A stretch of 64,000 nucleotides of DNA, from assembly GCA_046351595.1 (NCBI GenBank), contig JAXLYE010000007.1, forward strand, positions 558,001-622,000, given 5' to 3'. This stretch comes from JAXLYE01 sp046351595. Its GTDB lineage: Bacteria; Myxococcota_A; Polyangia; Palsa-1104; JAEUJZ01. Below, one piece after another: positions 57,692 to 64,000 of the stretch (the first letter of the stretch is position 1; every line of letters starts with the position of its first letter). The notes below the pieces were generated by a model. The model saw nothing but the letters and a program-made list of their open reading frames with translations. It searched no databases and had not been told where the DNA came from. Position numbers and translations under genes: made by a program.

Positions 57692-58459
57692 TCAGGAGCA
57701 GGGCGGGACGAGCACGGCCTGCTCGGTGCGTGCGCCGACGTAGCGCCGCAGCACCGCGTGCACCAGGCTGCCGTCGAGCTCTTCGAACAGCGCCTGGTTG
57801 AGCGCGAAGGCGTGGCGCGCCTCGTCGACCAGCCGCTGTCCGAGCGGCCCCGTCGGATCCACCGCCAGGCTGTCGAGGCGCTGGCGCACCTCGTCGCGCA
57901 GCGGCGCGGTGTCCGGGTAGCCCGCGAAGTCATAGAAGCGCAGCCCCTCGCCCGGCGGCAGCGACAGGACCGGCGCGAGCAGGCGGCGCAGGATCTGCCC
58001 GCCCGACAGATCCCCGAGGTAGCGCGTATAGAAGTGGCCGATGAGCAGCGCCGGATCCTCCTCGGTCAGGTGCGCCAGCCGCTGGCAGTAGCGATCCGTC
58101 GCCGCGGAGCCGGCCTCGCCCCCGCCCCCCGACGGCGCCGGTGCGGGGACGCCGTGCGCGCACAGGGCCTGCAGGTCCCGCTCGAGCTCGCGCTGCCGGA
58201 ACAGCACCGGCAGGTACAGGCGCCCGAGCAGCGGGTGGGCGCGGTGCAGCGTCAGCCCGGCCTCGAGCTGGATGTAGATGCGGCGCAGGTTGAACAGGAG
58301 CCGCGCGTAGGTGCCGCGATCGATGGCGCCGCGCAGGAAGCTGCGCACCAGCGCCACGCGCTCGATGGTGCGGTGCGCGCTCTGCGTACCGTGTTTCAGC
58401 GCCCGCGCCAGGCCCTGCTCGTGCTCGCGCGCCCCCTGGATCCGTGCATCCCTCCGCAT
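57692..58459 (-). CDS. Haem oxygenase, HO-1 type
   Basis: Opens haem to biliverdin, iron and CO using reduced ferredoxin or another donor. 255 residues; all-helical HO fold. Proximal ligand His29 in GTQSAHRTIE; the distal helix has YTRYLGDLSGGQILRRLL, whose two Gly bend over the haem; the N-terminal VRSFLRGAIDRGTYARLLFN and FYDF segments fit. A Ser/Gly/Pro insert (APAPSGGGGEAGSAA) is added near residue 110. ATG 58459 has AGGAGA. It is the last gene of a minus-strand set, 20 bases after the bilin reductase, which should use its product. The iron release could also serve acquisition, but the partner gene argues for pigment synthesis. Confidence 0.92.
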   Translation of the reverse strand: MRRDARIQGAREHEQGLARALKHGTQSAHRTIERVALVRSFLRGAIDRGTYARLLFNLRRIYIQLEAGLTLHRAHPLLGRLYLPVLFRQRELERDLQALCAHGVPAPAPSGGGGEAGSAATDRYCQRLAHLTEEDPALLIGHFYTRYLGDLSGGQILRRLLAPVLSLPPGEGLRFYDFAGYPDTAPLRDEVRQRLDSLAVDPTGPLGQRLVDEARHAFALNQALFEELDGSLVHAVLRRYVGARTEQAVLVPPCS

Positions 58460-58479
58460 CGTGCTCTCCTGTGTGGCCT

Positions 58480-59220
58480 TCAGTTGAACAGGAAGTCTTC
58501 CAGGTACTTGCGCGCGATCTCGGCGCCGAAGATCCGGCTCAGCGCGTCGTGCTCCCTGCGGTTGTGGCGCTCGGCGATGAGCCAGGCGCGCTGCCGCGCG
58601 GCCAGCAGGTCCGGATCCGCGAGCGGCGCGTTCACCGCACGCTCCGGCACATCCGTCGCCGCATAGAGCCGCTCCCCCTGCGCGAGCAGGAAGCCCGCGG
58701 CGGCGATGGCCGACGGCACGCCCTCGGGCCGCGCCCCGGCGATGAGCGCGCGCGACGAGAAGGTCGCGGACGCAAACTCCGGTCGCTTGCGGTGCACCAC
58801 CGCGGCTCCCGCGAGCGCGTGCACCTCGTCGAGGACGCCGCGGCAGCGCTGCTCCCAGAACGTCGGCTCGGTCGGCGCCAGATCGAGCGCGACGAGCGAC
58901 AGCGTGCCGCCGAGCGCGATGAGATCCATGCCGAGGATCGGCAGCGGCGACCCGAGGCGCGGCAGCCCGATGACGGTCAGCGAGCGCAGCGGCGGCGCGC
59001 CCCCGGCTCCCGCGTCTTCCTCGATGATCGCCACGGTCAGCGACGACAGCTCGGCGCCCGCGTAGCGCTTCGTGCGCAGCCTCACCGGCCGCTCGGCGAT
59101 GCGGCCCGAGAGCACGGACAGGTACAGCGGCACCGCCTGCTCGCGCAGCCGCAGCGACTCGAGGAAGCGCGGCAGCGCCTCGTCATAGAGCGAGCGTAGT
59201 CCGTCTTCTGCACGCAGCAT
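58480..59220 (-). CDS. Ferredoxin-dependent bilin reductase (PcyA/HY2 family)
   Basis: Reduces biliverdin to a phytobilin-type chromophore; 246 residues, the usual length. Diagnostic features: SPLPILGMDLIALGG at residues 91-105, with the following VALDLAP (Asp113), the position of the catalytic Asp of PcyA; FSSRALIAG; and the C-terminal RREHDALSRIFGAEIARKYL then EDFLFN, which matches the family end FG-x-x-x-A-x-x-Y-x-x-x-x-LF[DN]. By aligning on PLPI, the residue corresponding to the PcyA active-site His seems to be Thr83 (SLTVIG), so product type may differ from phycocyanobilin. ATG 59220 with AAGGAGA. Precedes haem oxygenase by 20 bases and follows the kinase fragment by 15. Such enzymes are typical of phototrophs and their phages. 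Confidence 0.85.
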   Translation of the reverse strand: MLRAEDGLRSLYDEALPRFLESLRLREQAVPLYLSVLSGRIAERPVRLRTKRYAGAELSSLTVAIIEEDAGAGGAPPLRSLTVIGLPRLGSPLPILGMDLIALGGTLSLVALDLAPTEPTFWEQRCRGVLDEVHALAGAAVVHRKRPEFASATFSSRALIAGARPEGVPSAIAAAGFLLAQGERLYAATDVPERAVNAPLADPDLLAARQRAWLIAERHNRREHDALSRIFGAEIARKYLEDFLFN

Positions 59221-59235
59221 GGCAGCGTCTCCTTG

Positions 59236-60081
59236 TCACAGCAAAAGGAGGAGGAGCGCGAGGATCACGAGCAGCCCCGCGCCGAAGATCAGCCCAACCA
59301 TCGTGGCGTCCGGGTGCGCGAGGGCACGGCGGAGGCGCGCCTGCACCGCGACCGCCGGCTGCTCGAGCACCGGCACCACGCTCTGCACCGGCGCGAGCGG
59401 CGCGCTCTGCACCGGCGCCGCGGCCGGCGTCGCCGCGGGCGTCGACAGAGGCGTCGATGAGGGCGTCGATGAGGGCGTCGCCGCGGGCGTCGACAAAGGC
59501 GTCGACAAAGGCGCCTCGCGCTCGGGCAGCGGCAGTGTCTCACGCGCGTGCGGCGGCGACGAGCGCGGCGGCTGGCCCGGCTCCACCGGCAGCACGCTGC
59601 TCAGGCGCACCGCGCTCACGGACTCCGCGCTCTGTGCCGCGGCCAGCGCCACCTTCACCTCTTCCCACGACTCGAAGCGATCCTCGCGCTGCTTGGCGAG
59701 CATGCGCTGCAGGACCAGCGACAGCTCGCGGTTGAACGCGGGCTCCTTCTCGTGCACCGGCACCGGCATCTCTTGGATCTGCGCCTGGATCGTCTCCATC
59801 ACGGTCGAGCGCTCCAGCGGCGGGTGGCCGACCGCGGCGTGGTACAGCGTCGCGCCCAGGCTGTAGATGTCGGAGCGGAAGTCGATCTGCGCGGGATTCG
59901 TGGCCTGCTCGGGCGACATGTACGAAGGCGTACCCGAGATCCCGATCACGCCGCTGGAAGCGCGCTCGCCCTGCGGCCCGCGCGTGACCGCCAGCCCGAA
60001 GTCAGCCAGCTTGACCAGCCCGTCCTTGCGCAGGAGCAGGTTGGCCGGCTTAAGGTCGCGGCCGCGGCGCTCCGTCGCCAA
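59236..60081 (-). pseudogene. Ser/Thr protein kinase, N-lobe missing
   Basis: The C-terminal two thirds of a bacterial Ser/Thr kinase. The frame starts at the catalytic loop RDLKPANLLL (Asp9, Lys11, Asn14), then KLADFGLAV, GTPSYMSPEQA, DIYSLGATLYHAAVGHPP and RMLAKQREDRFESWEEV. The glycine-rich loop, the ATP-binding Lys, helix C and the His of the HRD motif are absent; the upstream frame reaches a TGA after 17 more codons, exactly the TetR stop. Downstream is a Thr/Pro/Ser-rich linker encoded by a 12-bp repeat and one terminal membrane helix (MVGLIFGAGLLVILALLL), so the original kinase was membrane-anchored. It is 15 bp ahead of the bilin reductase, probably in one operon. Either decay, or a chimaeric assembly join near 60060. 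Confidence 0.8.
59426..59509. repeat. 12-bp minisatellite in the kinase linker
   Basis: Seven 12-base units of the form GGCGTCGACAAA / GGCGTCGATGAG / GGCGTCGCCGCG on the + strand; on the coding strand they give Thr-Pro-Ser-Ser, Thr-Pro-Leu-Ser and Thr-Pro-Ala-Ala repeats. Close relative of the unit at 34617-34676. Confidence 0.9.
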
Positions 60082-60129
60082 ACCGGGCGGGCCGCGGACC
60101 TCGGATCGATTGGCGATGGCAGCGCGTGC

Positions 60130-60864
60130 TCAGCCGGTGCGTCGGCGCGGCGCGCGGCGTGGCGGGCGACGGCTCCGCTCGAGCTGCCGGCGCCCGTCGG
60201 TCGTGAGCAGCCCGCGCAGGAACAGATCCAGCGCCTTGTCGAACGCTTGCCGCGGCGTGAGCCCGGTGCGCGCGAGCGCCGCCGGATCGTGCACGCCCTT
60301 GATGATGCTCAGCCAGATCTCGACCACCAGCGGCACCGAGAGATCGTCGCGCACCGCGCCCTGCGAGACGCCGAGTTGCAGCACGTGGCCGAACAGCAGC
60401 AGGATGTTGCGCTCCTTGAGCGCGTCGATCTGGCGATAGAGCTCGGGCGCGAAGCGCTGCAGATCCTGCAGGAAGCCCGGCGTCAGCGTCCCGAAGTAGC
60501 CGCCGAGGATCGTCAGCACCGCGCCGATCTGCTGCAGGAAGCGGCCCTGCGGCTGCGCCAGCACCGCGCCGACGCGGCGGCGGATCGTCTGCCCGGTCGC
60601 CTCGAAGATCGCCGCGACGATGGCGTCCTTCGACTCGAAGTGGGCGTACAGGGTCTTCTTGCTCATGCCGAGCTCGAAGGCCAGCGCGTCCATCCGCAGC
60701 CCGCTGTAGTAGTCGCGCACCAAAAGCTCGCGCGCCGCGCGCATGATGCGCCCCGCCGGCGTGTCCGGCAGATCGATGACCGGCTCCGCGTCGCTCTCGG
60801 ACGCCGTCGCGGAGCCGGGAGCTGTGCGCGGGCCGCGGGGATCAGGGTCGGTCACGCGCGACAT
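60130..60864 (-). CDS. TetR-family transcriptional regulator
   Basis: A 244-residue repressor. The N-terminal helix-turn-helix domain follows a ~35-residue disordered start: AGRIMRAARELLVRDYYSGL, RMDALAFELGMSKKTLYAHF and ESKDAIVAAIFEATGQTIR are the classic TetR pattern. The C-terminal part is the ligand domain; the end is basic (RSRRPPRRAPRRRTG). It overlaps the start-side neighbour: its ATG lies 23 bases inside the 3' end of the monooxygenase gene, so both are co-transcribed and the regulator probably controls this pair from the promoter at ~62.5 kb. The inducer is unknown, possibly an aromatic compound. Confidence 0.92.
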   Translation of the reverse strand: MSRVTDPDPRGPRTAPGSATASESDAEPVIDLPDTPAGRIMRAARELLVRDYYSGLRMDALAFELGMSKKTLYAHFESKDAIVAAIFEATGQTIRRRVGAVLAQPQGRFLQQIGAVLTILGGYFGTLTPGFLQDLQRFAPELYRQIDALKERNILLLFGHVLQLGVSQGAVRDDLSVPLVVEIWLSIIKGVHDPAALARTGLTPRQAFDKALDLFLRGLLTTDGRRQLERSRRPPRRAPRRRTG

Positions 60865-62431
60865 GATTCAGGTAGTTCTCGAGCACCGTCAAGTCGGTCG
60901 CGGTGCCGCGCGCGGCGATGACCTGATCCGGGCGCACCAGCACCCAGCCCGGACCGCGCAGGAGGTAGCGCTCGCGCGCCTCGTGCCGCGGATCCTCGTC
61001 GGGCCCCAGGCGCAGCACCTGCAGCCGAGCGTCAGGGCCTGCCGTCAGGCCCGCGGTCACGGCGGCGACGTCGATCGGGTGCGCGGCGTCTTCGAACAGC
61101 AGCAGGGTGTGGCGCGGCTGCGACAGGATCGGCCACAGCGGCTGCGCGGTCGCCGCGAGGTGGACGTGCGCATCGCGAGCGCGGCCCCCGACCTCGGCCC
61201 GGCCGGCGCGTCGCGACGGCGCTCCCAGCGCGACCAGCGGCCCGTCGCGGTAGACGATGTCGGTCTCGGACAGCTCGACCTGCAGCCGCTTCTGCACGAC
61301 CGGGATGTTGCCGAACAGCGTCAGCGCCACGTCCTTGATCACGGTGCTGAGGCGGCTGGTGGCGAACGCCGCGTGCAGCTTCTGCGCCGCGCCCGCGACG
61401 ACGCCGCGCGCGATCGGCCGCCGCTCCGGCTCGTAGCTGGCGAGCAGCAGCCCAGCGTCGCCGATCCCCTTCAGCACCGAGGCGAGCTTCCAGCCCAGGT
61501 TGGCCGCGTCCTGGATGCCGGTGTTCATGCCCTGCCCGCCGGCCGGGCTGTGGATGTGCGCGGCGTCGCCGGCGAGGAAGCAGCGCCCGACGCGGTAGCG
61601 CGCGGCCAGGCGCTCGTTGACGCGGAACGCCGAGAGCCACACCGGATCGTGCAGCCGCAGCCCGCGCGGCCCGTGGCGGTCGGCGTGGTGCTGCAGCTCC
61701 TCCAGCGTCGGTGGCGCCTCGCCCTCGGCGTCCTCGCGGCGCGCGAACATGCGCCAGACGTGATCCGTATACGGGAACAGCGCGATGGTGCCGCCGTCGT
61801 GCCACCACACGTAGATGTTGTTCGGGTCCAGGTCGCCGCCGTCGATGCGGACGTCGCCGAGCAGGAAGGTCTCGGGCTCGGTGTAGCCCTCGAACTCGAT
61901 GCCCAGCGCGTGCCGCACCGCGCTGCGGGCGCCGTCGCAGCCGACCAGGTATGCGGCGCGCGTCGACTCGATCGTCCCGTCGGCGTGGCGCAGCGTGGCG
62001 GTGACGCCGTCGCCATCGCCGTCCTGGGCGAGCTCGGTCAGCTCGACGCCGCGCTCGATCGTCCCGCCGAGCGCGGTCAGCCGCGCGGTCAGGATCGCCT
62101 CGGTCTGCGACTGCGGCAGCAGCAGCGGGAACGGGTAGGGGCTGTCGATGCCGTCGCCCACCGCGAGCTCGGCGAGCGTGCGATCGCCGTCCCCGACCAC
62201 GAGCGCGCGCAGCCGCCGCCCCCGCGCCAGGAACTCCTCGACCACGCCCAGACCCTGCAGCGCCTCGAGGCTGCCGCTCCACACGGCCAGCGCCTTCGAG
62301 ACGCCGCTCGGCTGCGCGGCGCGGTCGATGATGCGCACCGGGATGCCGTAGCGCCGAAGCGTGATCGCCAGAGACAGCCCGGTCGGCCCTGCGCCGACGA
62401 CGAGCACACCGGGAAACGTGCCTGAGCTCAT
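60842..62431 (-). CDS. FAD-dependent aromatic monooxygenase
   Basis: Class A flavoprotein hydroxylase (PHBH/phenol-hydroxylase-like), 529 residues. Rossmann motif VVGAGPTGLSLAITLRRYG, then RAALVGCDGARSAVRHAL-type VGCDGARSAVRHALGIEF, and the FAD ribityl motif RCFLAGDAAHIHSPAGGQGM followed by NTGIQDAANLGWKLA. The C-terminal ~150 residues form the thioredoxin-like domain typical of TfdB/PheA relatives. It should add one oxygen to an aromatic ring with NADPH. ATG 62431 has GGAGGAA eight bases upstream (reverse of 62439-62445). First gene of a two-gene operon with TetR. Confidence 0.92.
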   Translation of the reverse strand: MSSGTFPGVLVVGAGPTGLSLAITLRRYGIPVRIIDRAAQPSGVSKALAVWSGSLEALQGLGVVEEFLARGRRLRALVVGDGDRTLAELAVGDGIDSPYPFPLLLPQSQTEAILTARLTALGGTIERGVELTELAQDGDGDGVTATLRHADGTIESTRAAYLVGCDGARSAVRHALGIEFEGYTEPETFLLGDVRIDGGDLDPNNIYVWWHDGGTIALFPYTDHVWRMFARREDAEGEAPPTLEELQHHADRHGPRGLRLHDPVWLSAFRVNERLAARYRVGRCFLAGDAAHIHSPAGGQGMNTGIQDAANLGWKLASVLKGIGDAGLLLASYEPERRPIARGVVAGAAQKLHAAFATSRLSTVIKDVALTLFGNIPVVQKRLQVELSETDIVYRDGPLVALGAPSRRAGRAEVGGRARDAHVHLAATAQPLWPILSQPRHTLLLFEDAAHPIDVAAVTAGLTAGPDARLQVLRLGPDEDPRHEARERYLLRGPGWVLVRPDQVIAARGTATDLTVLENYLNHVARDRP

Positions 62432-62477
62432 GCGCCTTCCTCCCTGGCCGCGCGACGGCGCGGCTCGCGGATACCAA

Positions 62478-62510
62478 GGAAACCGTATTGGTGTTTCAAG
62501 TTTCCGTCAA
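62478..62510 (-). promoter_or_regulatory. Candidate promoter and TetR operator
   Basis: On the minus strand TTGACG (62510-62505) and TACGGT (62487-62482) are separated by 17 bases, a good -35/-10 pair. GAAAC and GTTTC arms (62497-62493 and 62483-62479) flank the -10 box, forming a 19-bp dyad of the size bound by TetR proteins. It lies ~50 bases before the monooxygenase start. Confidence 0.6.
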
Positions 62511-62586
62511 GGGATACACGCAGACCGGCGCAGACCCACGCAGACACCCATGAAGCCCGGCGCTGGGGGCGTGGTAGGTTCCGCGC

Positions 62587-64000
62587 ATGATGTGCAGAGC
62601 GCAGAAACGATCTCGTGGTCTGGTCCCTTCGCTGGCGCCGCTTTTGGCGCTGTCACTCGGGCTTGTGGCCTGTGCGCCCGAGGGCGCGACCGGTGATCCG
62701 CCGCCGGACACGCAGGATGACCCTCCGCTCACCGCCTTCCTGGGGGAGCCGGGCTGCGATCCGATCCTGCCCGGGTTCGCCTACTCGCAGGAGCCGGGCG
62801 GGCTGCCGCCGGCGTGCGCGCTGCCGTGGCCATCGAACCTGTACCTGAGGGAGGATCCGGCGCGCAAGACCGGCTACACGCTGACGTTCGGAGCGAGCTC
62901 GCTGCCGCACAACCGCCAGATGATCCCGATCGATCCGGCGGCGTATACGAAGCGCGACGGCTACGGTGTGGGCACGCCGATCCTGCTCGTCATCCCGGGG
63001 CTCGATCTGACGGGCTTTGCGACGGAGGATCACGTCGAGCGGTCGCTCGAAAAGGACGCGCCGCTGCTGCTGTTCGAGGAGGCCGGCGGCGTGATCCGGC
63101 GCGTCCCGTACTTCGTCGAGCGCGACGCGCTGGAGGACAATGCCAGCCGCCAGACGCTGTTCGTGCGACCGGCCGAGATCCTGAAGGAGGCGACGCGGTA
63201 CGTGGTGGCGCTGCGCGGCCTCAAGGACGGCGCGGGCAAGCCGATCCCGCCGTCGCCGGCGTTCGCGCGGCTGCGCGATCGCAAGACCGCGAAGATCCCG
63301 GTCCTGCGCGATCGGCAGGCGCGCTTCGACAAGACCTTTGCGCTCCTGGAAGGGCAGGGCATCGCGCGCGACACCGTGACGCTGGCGTGGGACTTCAACA
63401 CCGCGAGCAGCGAGTCGATGCACGGCGATCTGTTGGCGATGCGGGACGACGCGCTGCGCCGCGTGGGCCCGAGCGGACCGCTGCTCACCGTCGAGAAGAT
63501 CACCGAGTATGCGAAGACCAACGACGGCTCCGGGCGCCCGGTGGACGAGTTCATCGCGATCGAGCTCACCGGCACCTTCGAAACCCCGAGCTACCTGCAG
63601 ACCGTGATGATCCGCGACTTCGAGGGCTCACGGATCCGGCGCGATGCCGCCGGGAAGCCGCTGGCCGAGGGCACGCGCAAGCCGCGCTTCTGGGTGCGCA
63701 TCCCGCACAGCGCTCTCGACGGAACGCCGCACGGCCTGGTGATGTACGGGCACGGGCTGCTCGGCTCCGGCGATCAGGTGCGCAGCGGCTCGAACGGGCG
63801 CATCGCGAACGACCACAAGCTGATCTTCTTCAGCACCGACCTGTTCGGGATGTCCGACGTCGACGAGCTGCCGCTGATCAACATCCTCGCGGAGCTCGGC
63901 CGCTTCCCGTCGCTGACGGATCGGCTGCACCAGGGTCTGGTCGAGTGGGTGCTCTTGGCGCGCGCCATGCGCGAGCGGCTGGCGGACGTCCCCATCGTCG
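62587..64000 (+). CDS. Lipoprotein with alpha/beta-hydrolase-like region, 3' end outside
   Basis: A secreted lipoprotein of at least 471 residues, truncated by the window edge. ATG 62587 (a second ATG follows). Signal peptide ends LALSLGLVAC, then a Pro/Asp-rich spacer. Much of the visible part has alternating strand/helix pattern with segments of the bacterial virulence-factor lipase N-terminal type (LPWPSNLYL, LEDNASRQTLFVRPAEI, ATRYVVALRGLKDG). Near 63750 a strand-turn HGLVMYGHGLLGSG resembles the oxyanion-hole HG segment of such lipases; the nucleophile elbow is beyond the edge. Function as a surface lipase or esterase is likely but not proven. Confidence 0.78.
   Translation, partial: MMCRAQKRSRGLVPSLAPLLALSLGLVACAPEGATGDPPPDTQDDPPLTAFLGEPGCDPILPGFAYSQEPGGLPPACALPWPSNLYLREDPARKTGYTLTFGASSLPHNRQMIPIDPAAYTKRDGYGVGTPILLVIPGLDLTGFATEDHVERSLEKDAPLLLFEEAGGVIRRVPYFVERDALEDNASRQTLFVRPAEILKEATRYVVALRGLKDGAGKPIPPSPAFARLRDRKTAKIPVLRDRQARFDKTFALLEGQGIARDTVTLAWDFNTASSESMHGDLLAMRDDALRRVGPSGPLLTVEKITEYAKTNDGSGRPVDEFIAIELTGTFETPSYLQTVMIRDFEGSRIRRDAAGKPLAEGTRKPRFWVRIPHSALDGTPHGLVMYGHGLLGSGDQVRSGSNGRIANDHKLIFFSTDLFGMSDVDELPLINILAELGRFPSLTDRLHQGLVEWVLLARAMRERLADVPIV

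Noticed and set aside
57499..57933. A 144-residue frame extending past the haem oxygenase end
   Set aside because: It is a different frame overlapping the real gene and the AT-rich spacer, with no start signal.

Overview
The window is a GC-rich chromosomal segment, probably from a member of Myxococcota (the deltaproteobacterial lineage that includes Polyangia and Haliangium). This is inferred from content: many Cys-anchored lipoproteins, a MopE-type metal-motif lipoprotein, an AgmX/GltJ-like zinc-ribbon/GYF/TonB-C protein, a ferrochelatase with an internal Cys-rich insert, a Ser/Thr kinase fragment, a DUF4157 protein, and carotenoid-type genes. No rRNA, tRNA, CRISPR array or insertion sequence was found. 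Nearly every real gene carries a long antisense shadow frame because of the GC content; these were left out.

Layout. 1-5.8 kb: the N-terminal part of a TonB-dependent receptor (-), divergent from a xylFGH-type sugar ABC transporter (+). 5.8-13.1 kb: an ankyrin protein, a 49-aa membrane peptide, a GH36 alpha-galactosidase converging on a flavin oxidoreductase, an SDR, and a lipoprotein with a CycH-type domain. 12.7-16.2 kb: YbjN-like protein plus PspA, an orphan biotinyl domain, a MopE-like lipoprotein and a 29-bp tandem repeat. 16.2-23.5 kb: C39 peptidase, an unknown gene, a selenocysteine-containing SelW/Rdx gene that can only be read through an in-frame TGA, ferrochelatase, a GGDEF cyclase, the UPF0237-UPF0210 pair and a glycine-rich RRM protein with a clear terminator. 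24-34.4 kb: a coiled-coil protein, a degenerate Uma2 protein, asnS, a 720-aa DUF4157 protein, an RNase J-like protein and a large ATPase-like/TPR protein. 34.5-45.8 kb: Notum/pectinacetylesterase-like lipoprotein, M4 metalloprotease, a 53-aa membrane peptide, a propeller lipoprotein with one haem motif, Smr, ChaN-like lipoprotein, pteridine-reductase-like SDR, glycosyltransferase and ftsQ. 45.9-57.4 kb: DUF4920 lipoprotein, NBD-only Hsp70, then a minus-strand block of ABC-2 permease, priA, CrtC-type carotenoid hydratase and a translationally coupled GT21 glycosyltransferase; then purA and the AgmX-like gene. 57.7-62.4 kb: a minus-strand bilin cluster (kinase fragment, ferredoxin-dependent bilin reductase, haem oxygenase), and a monooxygenase-TetR pair behind a likely self-regulated promoter. 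The window closes inside a hydrolase-like lipoprotein.

How genes work together. xylFGH imports a pentose. The haem oxygenase and bilin reductase together should turn haem into a reduced linear tetrapyrrole, which is unexpected outside phototrophs and is the strongest candidate for an under-described system here. The CrtC-like hydratase and the glycosyltransferase overlap by GTGA and would fit making a hydroxylated, glycosylated carotenoid. PspA with its YbjN-like partner suggests envelope stress handling. The SelW gene implies that the organism has selenocysteine machinery, which lies outside this window.
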